In this document: piece after piece, positions 43,620 to 52,586 of the stretch | Position numbering within the stretch: the first letter of the stretch is position 1 | Layout of the letters: each line of letters starts with the position of its first letter | Assembly (NCBI RefSeq): GCF_026168515.1 | Contig: NZ_CP093443.1 | Coordinates: 2,170,001-2,234,000 of the forward strand | DNA from: Brevibacterium spongiae | Lineage (GTDB): Bacteria > Actinomycetota > Actinomycetes > Actinomycetales > Brevibacteriaceae | Reading direction: 5' to 3' | Length of the DNA: 64,000 bases | Notes under the pieces: model-generated | The model's input: the letters and a program-made list of their open reading frames with translations, nothing else | The model's database searches: none | What the model was told of the DNA's origin: nothing | Position numbers and translations under genes: made by a program

Positions 43620-44380
43620 CGGACTTCGATCCCTTCGGCGCGCAGCGCATCCTTGACCTCGGCGATGCTCAGGGTGCCGAAGTGGAAGACGCTTGCGGCC
43701 AGCAGGGCGTCGGCTCCCGCGGCCACGGCCGGGGCGAAGTGCTCGACCGCACCGGCCCCGCCCGAGGCGATGAGCGGCACACCGACGGCCGCGCGGGCGG
43801 CCGAGATGAGCTCGAGGTCGAAGCCCTCCCTGGTGCCGTCGGCATCGATGGAGTTGAGCAGGATCTCCCCGACCCCGCGATCGGCGGCTTCGCGGATCCA
43901 CTCGATCGCGCAGCGTCCGGTGCCTTCGCGTCCGCCGCGGGTCGTGACTTCGAAGCCCGAGGCAGTGCTCGCGCCCTGGGTGCGCCGGGCGTCGAGGGAG
44001 AGCACGAGGACCTGATTGCCGAAGTGCCGTGAGATCTCGCTGATCAGATTCGGGTTCGCCACTGCAGAGGTGTTCACGGAGACCTTGTCGGCTCCATCGC
44101 GCAGCAGGCGGTCGACGTCGTCGACGCTGCGCACTCCCCCGCCGACGGTGAGCGGGATGAAGACCTGTTCGGCGCAGGCGCGCACGACGTCGTGGACGGT
44201 CTCGCGGTCACCGCTGCTGGCGGTGACGTCGAGGAAGGTGAGCTCGTCGGCGCCTGAGGCTCCGTAGCGCTTCGCCAGCTCCACGGGGTCCCCTGCGTCC
44301 TTGAGATCGGCGAACTTCACGCCTTTGACGACGCGTCCGCCGTCGACGTCCAGACAGGGGATGACTCTGACAGCTGTCAT
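43616..44380 (-). CDS. hisF: Imidazole glycerol phosphate synthase, cyclase subunit
   Basis: Forms imidazole glycerol phosphate using ammonia from HisH. 254 residues, TIM barrel with [15 protein letters not shown] (catalytic Asp11), [12 protein letters not shown], and the second catalytic acid in the [10 protein letters not shown] segment. hisH and hisA are not in the window. It starts 9 nt after the carboxyltransferase gene. Confidence 0.97.
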   Translation of the reverse strand: MTAVRVIPCLDVDGGRVVKGVKFADLKDAGDPVELAKRYGASGADELTFLDVTASSGDRETVHDVVRACAEQVFIPLTVGGGVRSVDDVDRLLRDGADKVSVNTSAVANPNLISEISRHFGNQVLVLSLDARRTQGASTASGFEVTTRGGREGTGRCAIEWIREAADRGVGEILLNSIDADGTREGFDLELISAARAAVGVPLIASGGAGAVEHFAPAVAAGADALLAASVFHFGTLSIAEVKDALRAEGIEVR

Positions 44381-44389
44381 GCAGTTCTC

Positions 44390-45892
44390 CTAGATTCCCA
44401 GGCCCCGATAGCGATCCATCCTGCGGGCCAGTCGACGGCCCGATGGTTCGCGCATCAGCGAAATGAGTTCGAATTCGAGTGTCGCACCGACTCGAGCGAC
44501 GAAGTCCAGCGGTTCGTCGCTGGCATCGGGATGCTCGGCGATGATCCGATCGACGACACCGGTGGCCTGGAGCATGGGCGCGTGCACGCCCTGGCTCTGT
44601 GCCATCTCCGCTGCCCGCTCGGTTGTTCGGTGGACGATCGCCGAGGCGCCTTCGGGCGGCAGCGGCGAGAGCCATCCGTGTTCGGCGCTGAGGACCCGGT
44701 CGGTCGGGATCAGCGCGAGTGCGCCACCACCGGACCCTTCGCCGAGGATGACCGACACCGAGGGGGCGTCGAGGTTCGCGAGGTCGGCGAGGCTGCGGGC
44801 GATCTCGCCGGCGATGCCGCCTTCTTCGGCTTCCTTCGACAGTGCCGCACCGGGGGTGTCGATGATCGTCACGAGCGGCAGGTGCAGCTCTCCGGCCAAA
44901 CGCATCCCGCGCCTGGCCTCGCGCAGCGCGGCCGGTCCCAGCGGGGCGCGGGAGTCCTGCCGGAACCGGTCCTGGCCGAGCACGATGCACGGGGCGGAGC
45001 CGAACTTCGCCAGGGCCAGCAGCAGGCCCGGGTCCTTTTCGCCTTCGCCTGTGCCGTTGAGCGGCAGCACAGTGTTCGCGGCGGTGCGCAGCAGGTCGCG
45101 GACGCCTGGGCGTTCGGGACGCCGGGAGCTCGTGATCGCCGCCCAGGCGTCTGAGTCCGGGTCGACCGTCGCCGGTGCGGTGTCCGGATCGGGGACCCGG
45201 GCCGGGACCTCCTTGGCTCCCATGAGCACGTCGAGCACGCGTGAGACGGTGCCGGCGATGCGTTCGGGCCCGATGACGGCGTCGATGATGCCCATTTTGT
45301 GCAGATTCTCCCCCGTCTGCACGTTCTCGGGGAACTTCTCACCGTAGATGGCTTCGAACACTCGGGGGCCGAGGAAGCCGATGAGCGATCCGGGTTCGGC
45401 CACTGTGACGTGTCCCAGGGAGCCCCAGGAGGCGAAGACACCGCCGGTGGTCGGGTGGCGCAGATAGACGAGATAGGGCAGGCCGGCCTTGCGGTGGGCG
45501 ACCACGGCGTTCGTGATCTTCACCATCGACAGGAAGGCGATGGTGCCCTCCTGCATCCGGGTTCCCCCGGAGGCCGGTCCCGCGAGCAGGGGCAGTCCTT
45601 CGAGGGTGGCCCGTTCGATGGCGTCGACGAGGCGCTCGGCGGCGGCGACGCCGATCGATCCGGCGAGGAACCGGAACTCGCCGGCGATGACCGCCACGCG
45701 ACGGCCTTCGATGGTGCCTTCACCGGTGATGATGGCTTCGTCGACGCCGGATTTCTCGGCAGCCGCGGCGAGTTCGGCCGCGTAGTCCGCGGAGACTCCG
45801 CCCGCAGGCGGGATCGGTGTGGTGTCCCAGGAGACGAAGGAGCCGCCGTCGAGGACGATGTCGACGAGTTCGTGTGCGTTCAGTCGTGGCAT
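44390..45892 (-). CDS. Fused acyl-CoA carboxylase carboxyltransferase (AccD-AccA type)
   Basis: 500 residues. The first half (about 1-250) is a carboxyltransferase beta-type domain (LLAGPASGGTRMQEGTIAF, VYLRHPTTGGVFASWG, EPGSLIGFLGPRV) without the zinc-ribbon N-terminus of E. coli AccD. The second half (about 270-500) is alpha-type (LVTIIDTPGAALSKEAEEGG, SVILGEGSGGGALAL, SAEHGWLSPLPPEGASAIV). The layout and length resemble mycobacterial AccD3. It needs a biotinylated subunit encoded elsewhere; acetyl-CoA is the likely but unproven substrate. The ATG has a GAGGGG site and follows the CoA-transferase gene by 11 nt. Its position among his genes is odd. Confidence 0.9.
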   Translation of the reverse strand: MPRLNAHELVDIVLDGGSFVSWDTTPIPPAGGVSADYAAELAAAAEKSGVDEAIITGEGTIEGRRVAVIAGEFRFLAGSIGVAAAERLVDAIERATLEGLPLLAGPASGGTRMQEGTIAFLSMVKITNAVVAHRKAGLPYLVYLRHPTTGGVFASWGSLGHVTVAEPGSLIGFLGPRVFEAIYGEKFPENVQTGENLHKMGIIDAVIGPERIAGTVSRVLDVLMGAKEVPARVPDPDTAPATVDPDSDAWAAITSSRRPERPGVRDLLRTAANTVLPLNGTGEGEKDPGLLLALAKFGSAPCIVLGQDRFRQDSRAPLGPAALREARRGMRLAGELHLPLVTIIDTPGAALSKEAEEGGIAGEIARSLADLANLDAPSVSVILGEGSGGGALALIPTDRVLSAEHGWLSPLPPEGASAIVHRTTERAAEMAQSQGVHAPMLQATGVVDRIIAEHPDASDEPLDFVARVGATLEFELISLMREPSGRRLARRMDRYRGLGI

Positions 45893-45903
45893 CGGCACGC
45901 CCC

Positions 45904-47109
45904 TCAGTTTCCGTCGGCGAGCCACGCCACGATCGACTCGGCGTCCTCGTCGAGCAGCGGAGGTGCATCGTGGGCGGTGCGGGTGGTCTCGACCTCGCCG
46001 GAGCTCTCGGCGTCGAAGAAGCGCAGCGGGGGTCCGGGCAGATCGATGTCGCCGAGCACCGGGTGGTCGACGGAGACCTTGAGGCCCTGGCTCAGCGCCT
46101 GCTCCCATTGGTAGACCTCGGGCAGGGTGCGCACGGTGCCCGATGGGATTCCCGCCTCGGTGAGCTTGGCGAGCAGATCGGCTGCGTCGAAGGCTGAGAA
46201 CCGGTCTTCGATGAGTTCGATGACTGCGGGACGGTTCTCCACGCGGGCGGAGTTGTCGGCCATCCCCTCGGTGGCGGGATCGATGTCGAAGGCTGCGCAG
46301 AACTTCTGCCACAGGTTCTCATTGCCCACGGAGATCTGCACGGCACCGTCACGGCAGGTGAACAGACCGTAGGGGGACAGCGACGGGTGGTGGTTGCCGC
46401 CGGGCTGCGGTTCCTGTCCGGCGACGGTGGCGCGTGTCCCCTGGAAGGCGTGGACGCCGACCATGCCGGCGATGAGCGAGGTGCGAACGACCTTGCCCTT
46501 GCCGGTGCGTTCGCGTTCGAGCAGGGCGGCGAGCACTCCGTACGAGCCGTAGATGCCGGCCAGGAGGTCGGCGATCGGCACACCCACACGCTGCATGTCA
46601 TCGGGTCCGGAACCGGTCAGCGACATGAGTCCGGCTTCGCCCTGGGCGATCTGGTCGTAGCCGGCGCGGGAGGCTTCCGGTCCGTCGTGGCCGAAGCCGG
46701 TGATCGAGAGGATGACCAGGCGCGGGTTGATCTCCAGGCATCGGGCCGTGGAGAAGCCGAGCCGGTCGAGGACGCCGGTGCGGAAGTTCTCGATGAGCAC
46801 ATCGGCGCGTTCGATGAGGCCGGTGAGTGTGTCCTTGCCCGTCTCGGATTTGAGGTCGAGGGCGATGGATTCCTTGTTGCGGTTGCAGGAGAAGAAGTAG
46901 GTGGCCTGCGGATCGTCCGCGGGCCCGACGAAGGGAGGCCCCCAGGAGCGTGAGTCGTCGCCCTTGCCGGGGTTCTCGACCTTGATGACTCGTGCACCGA
47001 GGTCGCCGAACATCATTCCCGCATGCGGTCCCGCCAGGGCGCGTGAGAGATCGATGACGGTGTAGCCGGTCAGCGGTCCCGTGGCGGTCTCCGGTGTCTC
47101 GTTCGCCAT
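45904..47109 (-). CDS. CaiB/BaiF family (class III) CoA transferase
   Basis: 401 residues. It begins GYTVIDLSRALAGPHAGMMFGDLGARVIKVE, the class III CoA-transferase start, with the catalytic Asp probably Asp152 in AGYDQIAQGEAGLMSLTG. LGGNHHP-type segment QPGGNHHPSLSPYGLF is also typical. Members move CoA between carboxylic acids or racemise 2-methylacyl-CoA; the acid used here is unknown. A GGAGG site 7 nt before the ATG lies in the end of the preceding gene. Together with the carboxyltransferase it forms a two-gene insert between hisG and hisF. Confidence 0.9.
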   Translation of the reverse strand: MANETPETATGPLTGYTVIDLSRALAGPHAGMMFGDLGARVIKVENPGKGDDSRSWGPPFVGPADDPQATYFFSCNRNKESIALDLKSETGKDTLTGLIERADVLIENFRTGVLDRLGFSTARCLEINPRLVILSITGFGHDGPEASRAGYDQIAQGEAGLMSLTGSGPDDMQRVGVPIADLLAGIYGSYGVLAALLERERTGKGKVVRTSLIAGMVGVHAFQGTRATVAGQEPQPGGNHHPSLSPYGLFTCRDGAVQISVGNENLWQKFCAAFDIDPATEGMADNSARVENRPAVIELIEDRFSAFDAADLLAKLTEAGIPSGTVRTLPEVYQWEQALSQGLKVSVDHPVLGDIDLPGPPLRFFDAESSGEVETTRTAHDAPPLLDEDAESIVAWLADGN

Positions 47110-47111
47110 TC

Positions 47112-47573
47112 CTAATCCTCCTTGAAGTGGGTGCTTCTGCTGATGAGCATACGCAATCGTGCGACCTCCTCTTGGGCGCGGGGCCCGTCGGCATGCTGGA
47201 TCGCCATCACCGCGCACGTGGTGCCGTCGGTGAGGTCGAGCAGCGGCCAGGGATCGTCGCCGACGGGTGAGAAACTCACGCCGAGGATCTGCCCCCAGTC
47301 GAAGTGCCGGGTGCGCACCATGTTCTTGACCACGAGTCCGGTCTCGCTGGGTCGGGCCTGGATGTCCGCGATGCGCAGCAGGGCGGCTCCGAAGAGAATG
47401 CCCAACAGGTTCATCCATACCATGTCGAGCACGGTCCAGGGTTCCCAGTCCACGACGAGCAGAGCCACGGACAGGACGGCGAAGCCCAGGGTCACGGCGA
47501 TGGCGCCGACGATGCCGATGACGCGCACCTGTCGGGGCCGGAAGACGCGCAGATCAGATTCGGCAGGCGCCAA
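47112..47573 (-). CDS. PH-domain (bPH) membrane protein
   Basis: 153 residues. Two hydrophobic helices (about 18-40 and 48-68) are followed by a small soluble domain with the bacterial PH pattern ETGLVVKNMVRTRHFDWGQI and DGTTCAVMAIQHADGPRAQEEV. Such PH proteins are common next to hisG in actinobacteria; function is unknown. It overlaps the hisG 3' end by 20 bp and stops 2 nt before the CoA transferase. Confidence 0.82.
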   Translation of the reverse strand: MAPAESDLRVFRPRQVRVIGIVGAIAVTLGFAVLSVALLVVDWEPWTVLDMVWMNLLGILFGAALLRIADIQARPSETGLVVKNMVRTRHFDWGQILGVSFSPVGDDPWPLLDLTDGTTCAVMAIQHADGPRAQEEVARLRMLISRSTHFKED

Positions 47574-48393
47574 TGTTCGTCACCAGAATCGCTCGGGCAC
47601 CGACGCCGTAGAGCCGGTCCATCACGTTGTTGACTTCCTTCGCCTCGACCATGACGCGCACTGCCACCCAGCCGGTCTCCTGCAGCGGTGAGACGGTCGG
47701 AGATTCGAGTCCCGGGGTCAGCGAGATCGCTTCGGGAACGAGGCGCTCTTCGATGTTGTAGTCGACGAGCACGTACTGCCGGGCGACCATCACGGATTCG
47801 AGGCGGCGTTTGAGCACCTCGATGCGCTCTGCGGCGCCGGCACGCTGGATGAGCACGCCTTCGGATTCGAGCAGCGGCTCACCGAAGGTCTCCAGTCCTG
47901 CCGCCCGCAGCGTCGATCCTGTCTCGACGACGTCGGCGATGGCGTCGGCGACGCCGAGCTGGATCGAGACTTCGATGGCGCCGTCGAGCTGCACCGTCGT
48001 CGCGTCGATTCCGCGCTTGGCGAGGTCGGCGTCGACGAGGTTCGGGAAGCTCGTGGCGATGCGTGCCCCGGCCAGCTGCTCCGGGGAGGTGAAGCTGCCG
48101 ACGGTGCCGGCGTAGAAGAAGCGGGAGGCTCCGAATCCGAGTCCGAGGACCTCGTCGGCTTCGGCCTTCGACTCCAGCAGCAGGTCACGACCGGTGATGC
48201 CGGCGTCGAGGATGCCGGAGCCGACGTAGACGGCAATGTCGCGGGGACGCAGGTAGAAGAATTCGACCCCGTTGACCTCGTCCTGATGGACGAGTGTCTT
48301 GGTTCCGCGTCGAGTGGAGTATCCGGCCTCGCTGAGCATGTCGGAGGCGGCTTCGGACAGTGCGCCCTTGTTGGGCACGGCTACACGCAGCAT
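47554..48393 (-). CDS. hisG: ATP phosphoribosyltransferase, long form
   Basis: First committed step of histidine synthesis. 279 residues, the long form that carries its own C-terminal regulatory (ACT-like) domain (about 205-279) and does not need HisZ. Motifs: LRVAVPNKGALSE, DIAVYVGSGILDAGITGRDLL, GSFTSPEQLAG and the end MVEAKEVNNVMDRLYGVGA. Feedback inhibition by histidine is expected. An AAAGGG site precedes the ATG by 5 nt. Confidence 0.97.
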   Translation of the reverse strand: MLRVAVPNKGALSEAASDMLSEAGYSTRRGTKTLVHQDEVNGVEFFYLRPRDIAVYVGSGILDAGITGRDLLLESKAEADEVLGLGFGASRFFYAGTVGSFTSPEQLAGARIATSFPNLVDADLAKRGIDATTVQLDGAIEVSIQLGVADAIADVVETGSTLRAAGLETFGEPLLESEGVLIQRAGAAERIEVLKRRLESVMVARQYVLVDYNIEERLVPEAISLTPGLESPTVSPLQETGWVAVRVMVEAKEVNNVMDRLYGVGARAILVTNIGACRI

Positions 48394-48444
48394 GGGGTCC
48401 CTTTGGAGTTCGATGTGATCGGTCGGAGTTCGCGGGGGAGCGTC

Positions 48445-48708
48445 TCAGAGGTGGGTGTTGACGTCGTCGAGGGTGAGTCCCTTGGCGATCATCATCACCT
48501 GCACGTGGTAGAGCAGCTGTGAGATCTCCTCGGCGAGCTCGTCCTTCGATTCGTATTCGGCGGCCATCCACACCTCGGCGGCCTCTTCCACGACCTTCTT
48601 GCCGATCGCATGGACTCCGGCGTCGAGTTCGGCCACGGTCTTCGAACCGGCCGGTCGATCGATGGATTTCTGCTGGAGTTCGGCGTAGAGAGTCTCAAAG
48701 GTCTTCAC
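48445..48708 (-). CDS. hisE: Phosphoribosyl-ATP pyrophosphohydrolase
   Basis: Second step of histidine synthesis. 87 residues, all-alpha MazG-like, with [14 protein letters not shown] (acidic metal ligands) and [19 protein letters not shown]. The GTG start is 6 nt behind a TAGGCT box with no ribosome binding site, so hisE probably begins the his/trp transcript as a leaderless mRNA. hisG follows after 51 nt. Confidence 0.95.
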   Translation of the reverse strand: MKTFETLYAELQQKSIDRPAGSKTVAELDAGVHAIGKKVVEEAAEVWMAAEYESKDELAEEISQLLYHVQVMMIAKGLTLDDVNTHL

Positions 48709-48714
48709 CCGACC

Positions 48715-48720
48715 AGCCTA
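48715..48720 (-). promoter_or_regulatory. Putative -10 box of the hisE-hisG operon
   Basis: TAGGCT on the minus strand, 6 nt before the hisE GTG start and within the 57-bp gap after pnuC. Confidence 0.5.
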
Positions 48721-48765
48721 ATGCATGGCTGCGGGGTGGAGCATGCGGGGTCTCATGGCCACGGG

Positions 48766-49431
48766 TCAGTCCTCGGGGTCGCGGCCGATGTCGGTGGCCG
48801 GTCGGTGCGGTGCCGAGATCGTCTGCTTCGAGCGTTTCGCCCAGTCGATGAGGCCGACGACGACCATGACGAGGAAGAAGAGGTAGACGGCTCCGGAGAA
48901 GACGAGCCCTCCGGCCACGGCCAGGGGGATGCCCACGAGGTCGACGGCCAGCCAGACGAACCAGAATTCGACGATGGCGCGACCTTGGGCGTACATGGCC
49001 ACGACCGAGCCGATGAAGATATAGGCATCGGGGTACGGGTTCCAGGACCATCCGCCCTGCGCGAGCACCCACCCGAAGGCAGCGGTGCCGATGAGCAGGG
49101 CCGCGAGCAGCAGTCCGCGCTCCTTCCAGCTCGCCCACCGGACGACGACCTCGCCGGAGGTCTGCTGGGACTTCCTCCACTGGGTCCATCCCCAGACCGC
49201 TGCGACGATGATGACGACCTGGCGGGAGGCGTTGCCGCCGAGGCCGGCTGACACGCTCGCGGAGAACAGCAGGATCGAGCCGAGGATCTGCACCGGCCAG
49301 GACAGGATGTTGCGGCGCAGTGCGAGCACCACAGTGGCCAGTGCGCAGAGATTGCCGAACAGATCGGAGAAGGGCACGGGCTTGCCCAGCAATTCGAATG
49401 CGGGGGTGTTCAGCCAGTCGAACAGGTCCAT
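48766..49431 (-). CDS. pnuC: Nicotinamide riboside transporter PnuC
   Basis: 221 residues with seven predicted membrane helices and the family signatures VWGWTQWRKS (about 75-84), YPDAYIFIGSVVAMYAQGR and EFWFVWLAVDLVGIPLAV (about 160-177). PnuC proteins bring in nicotinamide riboside by facilitated diffusion for NAD salvage. A W-WxxW-rich centre argues for PnuC rather than thiamine PnuT, but this is not certain. The ATG follows an AGAAGAG site, 49 nt after rpe. I saw no NAD or thiamine riboswitch in that short gap. Confidence 0.87.
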   Translation of the reverse strand: MDLFDWLNTPAFELLGKPVPFSDLFGNLCALATVVLALRRNILSWPVQILGSILLFSASVSAGLGGNASRQVVIIVAAVWGWTQWRKSQQTSGEVVVRWASWKERGLLLAALLIGTAAFGWVLAQGGWSWNPYPDAYIFIGSVVAMYAQGRAIVEFWFVWLAVDLVGIPLAVAGGLVFSGAVYLFFLVMVVVGLIDWAKRSKQTISAPHRPATDIGRDPED

Positions 49432-49480
49432 CGGCGACTCTTCTGCAGTCAGGGGCCGTGTGGTGCGCGGCCCGGTTCGG

Positions 49481-50143
49481 TCAGTGGGTGTGGGCGGCGG
49501 CCAGGGTGCGCAGTTCGCTGATCGCCGCGGCCGCGTCCTCGGCTCCGTAGACGGCGGAGCCGGCCACGAGGACGTCGGCGCCGGCGTCGACGACGCGGTC
49601 GATCGTCGACGCCGAGACTCCCCCGTCGACCTGCAGACGGATCTCGAGTCCGGAGGCCGAGATCGCCTCACGCGTGCGGCGGATCTTCGGCAGGCACACA
49701 TCGAGGAACTTCTGGCCGCCGAATCCGGGTTCGACGGTCATGATGAGGATCTGGTCGAATTCGCCGAGGAGGTCGATGAAGGGCTCGATCGGGGTCGCGG
49801 GCTTGAGTGCGAGGCTGGCTTTGGCACCGAGCTTGCGCAGTTCCCTGGCCAGCCGTACGGGAGCGGCGGCCGCCTCGGCGTGGAAGGTCACCGAGGCGCA
49901 CCCGATCTCTGCGTACACAGGTGCGTTGCGATCGGCGTCGGCGATCATCAGGTGGGCGTCGAGCGGGATCGGGGAGATCGCCTGGATCCGTTCGACGACG
50001 GGAGGGCCGAAGGTGAGGTTGGGGACGAAATGGTTGTCCATGACGTCGATATGAGCCATGTCCGCGGTGCTGATCTTCTCCAGTTCACCGCGCAGATCGG
50101 AGAAGTCCGAGGACAGGATGGAGGGATTGATGTCGATTGCCAT
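49481..50143 (-). CDS. rpe: Ribulose-phosphate 3-epimerase
   Basis: Pentose phosphate enzyme interconverting ribulose-5-P and xylulose-5-P. 220 residues, TIM barrel with [29 protein letters not shown] (metal and catalytic acids), [12 protein letters not shown] and [10 protein letters not shown]. It starts 3 nt after rsmB and is likely co-transcribed. Confidence 0.97.
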   Translation of the reverse strand: MAIDINPSILSSDFSDLRGELEKISTADMAHIDVMDNHFVPNLTFGPPVVERIQAISPIPLDAHLMIADADRNAPVYAEIGCASVTFHAEAAAAPVRLARELRKLGAKASLALKPATPIEPFIDLLGEFDQILIMTVEPGFGGQKFLDVCLPKIRRTREAISASGLEIRLQVDGGVSASTIDRVVDAGADVLVAGSAVYGAEDAAAAISELRTLAAAHTH

Positions 50144-50146
50144 GGG

Positions 50147-51616
50147 TCATTTCGCCTTTCGCAGGAGGGCCAGGAACATTCCGTCGGTGTTGTGCACATG
50201 GGGCCACAGCTGTGCGAAGCGGCCCTGACCCCGGGTGACCGAGGCGAACGATTCCGCCTCGGCGCCGGTGATCTCCGCGAGCACGGCCGGGGCGTCGAGG
50301 ATCTCGACGTCGTCACGCCCGGACTTCGCGCGTCGCCGCAGGACGTCGTCGACGATGAGCACTGTTTCGGCGAAGTGAGGTGAGCATGTCGAATACGCCA
50401 CCACTCCCCCGGGCGCGCACGCGTCGAGTGCGGAGTCGAGCAGCTCGCTCTGCAGTCCTGACAGGGCAGTGATGTCCGAGGGCTGCCTGCGGTAGCGGGC
50501 TTCGGGGCGCCTGCGCAGAGCGCCGAGCCCGGAGCAGGGCACGTCGACGAGCACCTTGGCATACGGGCCGCGGGCCTGACGTCCGTCGCGGACTTCGGCG
50601 GTGACGTTCTCGAGTGCCTGAGTGGAGTCGCGGACGAGTTCGACACGGTGTTCGCTGGAGTCGAAGGCCTCAAGCCTCGTGCCGTCACCGGCGGCGACCG
50701 AGGCGAGGACGGCAGCCTTGCCGCCGGGTCCGGCACACAGATCGGCCCAGATTCCTGCCGGGGCGTCGACTGCGGCCAGTGCGAGGGCCACCAGCGCCGA
50801 GCCCTCGTCCTGGACGCGGGCTCGCCCGTCGGCCACGGCCGGCACATCGCGGGGCACGGCAGTGTCCAAGGTCACGCCGATCGGTGAGAGTTCGGTGGCC
50901 TCGCCGGGCAGTTCGGAGCGATCGATGAGTCCGGGCAATGCACTGACACCGACCTTCGCGGGAACGTTGTCCGCGGCGAGCAGAGCCTCGAGTTCACCCG
51001 CTTCCCGTTCGTGGCCTTTCAGTGCCTGGGTCAATGCCCGGACGATCCATTCGGGGTGGGAGTGTGCGATCGCCAGACGTGTCGTGTCCGCGCTGTCCGC
51101 GGTGACCCGAGCCAGCCACTCGTCGTCCGTGGCCTCGGAGATGCGGCGCAGCACTGCGTTGACGAAGCCGGCGGTCTTCTGCGCCGAGCGTTTGACCACG
51201 GCGACGGTCTCTGACAGGGCCGCATGGTCGGGTACGCGCATCGACAGCAGCTGGTGGGCGCCGAGGCGCATCGCGGCCAGGGGCTCGGGATCGATGGCGT
51301 CGATCGACCGGGAGGAGGCGATCTCGATGACGGCGTCGTAGAACTTCTGGCGCCGCAGCGCACCGTAGGTCAGCTCGGTGGTGAAGGCGGCGTCCTGAGC
51401 GGCCATGTGGGTGCGAGCGAGCTTCGCCGGCAGGAGCAGGTTCGCATACGCGTCCTTCGTCGCCACGTCGAGCAGCACTTCCCAGGCGATGCGACGGGGC
51501 AGATTCTTTCCGCTGCGCTCGTCTCGTGGGGCTCTGCGCTCGTCCCGTCGTGGGGCTCTGCGGTCGCCGCGACGGCGTCCGTCCGGGGCCCCGTTGGTGC
51601 CTGATGACTCGGCCAT
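50147..51616 (-). CDS. rsmB: 16S rRNA m5C967 methyltransferase RsmB/Fmu
   Basis: 489 residues. A basic, Arg-rich N-terminal tail (about 10-40, repeated RRAPR/RDER) precedes a NusB-like domain (about 45-170) and a SAM-methyltransferase domain (about 230-489). Motifs are DLCAGPGGKAAVLAS for SAM, VLVDVPCSGLGALRRRPEARY with one catalytic Cys, and VAYSTCSPHFAETV with the other. It is predicted to methylate a 16S rRNA cytosine. The ATG lies 5 nt after fmt. Confidence 0.95.
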   Translation of the reverse strand: MAESSGTNGAPDGRRRGDRRAPRRDERRAPRDERSGKNLPRRIAWEVLLDVATKDAYANLLLPAKLARTHMAAQDAAFTTELTYGALRRQKFYDAVIEIASSRSIDAIDPEPLAAMRLGAHQLLSMRVPDHAALSETVAVVKRSAQKTAGFVNAVLRRISEATDDEWLARVTADSADTTRLAIAHSHPEWIVRALTQALKGHEREAGELEALLAADNVPAKVGVSALPGLIDRSELPGEATELSPIGVTLDTAVPRDVPAVADGRARVQDEGSALVALALAAVDAPAGIWADLCAGPGGKAAVLASVAAGDGTRLEAFDSSEHRVELVRDSTQALENVTAEVRDGRQARGPYAKVLVDVPCSGLGALRRRPEARYRRQPSDITALSGLQSELLDSALDACAPGGVVAYSTCSPHFAETVLIVDDVLRRRAKSGRDDVEILDAPAVLAEITGAEAESFASVTRGQGRFAQLWPHVHNTDGMFLALLRKAK

Positions 51617-51621
51617 GGCTC

Positions 51622-52557
51622 TTATGCTTCCTGATGGGGGTCGAAGGTGATGTCGCCGTGACCGCGCAGGAAGTCTGCGGCGGCCATCCGGGGTTTGCCG
51701 AAGGGTTGGATCTCCGCAACTGTGACCCATCCGTCGCCGCAGCGCAGGACCGGGGTCTTGTTCCAGCTCGTCAGGGTGCCCACCGGGGCCTCGCCGGCTG
51801 CGTCGATGCCGTCGGGCGGCGCGGCGAGTCCGAAGAGTTTGGTGCGCTTCCCGCCGAACTCGACCCAGGGGCCGGGTGCCGGGCTGGTGCCGCGGGCACG
51901 GTCGATGACTCGAGCTGCCGGGGACGCCAGGTCGAGATGGGCGTCGGCGACGGTGATCTTCTCCGCATGGCTGGCCGCACCGGTCTGCGGGGTCTCGACC
52001 GCGGTGCCGGCGGCCAGGTCGTTCATGGCGGCGACGAGTTCGGGCGCCCCGCGCCGGGCATAGTCATCCAGCGCTGCTGCGACATCAGGGTGGTCGAGGT
52101 CGAGTTCGAGTCTCCGCAGCACGGGACCGGTGTCCATGCCCTCATCGATGCGGAACACGCTGACTCCGCTGCGCCGGGCTCCGTCGATGAGCGCCCTCTG
52201 CACGGGTGCGGCTCCGCGGTAGGCCGGCAGGAGTGAGAAATGGAGATTGAACCAGCCCAGCCGGGCGGTGGCCAGCGCGGCGGGTCCGGCGATGGCGCCG
52301 AAGGCCACCACGGCGACGGCGTCGACCTCGAGGGCGCGCAGTTCGGCGATGACGTCTCCGCGCAGGCGGTCGGCTTCGATGACGTCGAGGCCGAGTTCGA
52401 GCGCCCGGGTCTTCACCGGTGAGGGGGTCAGCACCCGTTTGCGTCCGACCGGGGCGTCGGGTCGGGTGAGCACCGCGCGGATGCGGTGCTCGGATCCGGC
52501 GAGGGCTTCAAGGGCGGGAACTGCGACATCCGGAGTTCCAGCGAAGACGATATCCAC
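51622..52557 (-). CDS. fmt: Methionyl-tRNA formyltransferase
   Basis: Formylates initiator Met-tRNA. 311 residues: transferase domain (1-190) with DIVFAGTPDVAVPALEAL, the catalytic Asn/His region FNLHFSLLPAYRGAAPVQ and FRIDEGMDTGPV, then the OB-fold tRNA-binding domain. The GTG at 52557 is preferred because it aligns with the family start (M-R-I-V-F-A-G-T-P) and lies 7 nt after a TAGAAT box, fitting leaderless expression. An alternative GTG at 52590 would give a 4-bp GTGA overlap with priA but has no good ribosome binding site. Confidence 0.95.
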   Translation of the reverse strand: MDIVFAGTPDVAVPALEALAGSEHRIRAVLTRPDAPVGRKRVLTPSPVKTRALELGLDVIEADRLRGDVIAELRALEVDAVAVVAFGAIAGPAALATARLGWFNLHFSLLPAYRGAAPVQRALIDGARRSGVSVFRIDEGMDTGPVLRRLELDLDHPDVAAALDDYARRGAPELVAAMNDLAAGTAVETPQTGAASHAEKITVADAHLDLASPAARVIDRARGTSPAPGPWVEFGGKRTKLFGLAAPPDGIDAAGEAPVGTLTSWNKTPVLRCGDGWVTVAEIQPFGKPRMAAADFLRGHGDITFDPHQEA

Positions 52558-52564
52558 TCCTCGG

Positions 52565-52570
52565 ATTCTA
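52565..52570 (-). promoter_or_regulatory. Putative -10 box of a leaderless fmt promoter
   Basis: TAGAAT on the minus strand, 7 nt before the GTG at 52557. It lies just after the priA stop codon. Confidence 0.5.
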
Positions 52571-52586
52571 CTGTGTTGCCGAGCCG

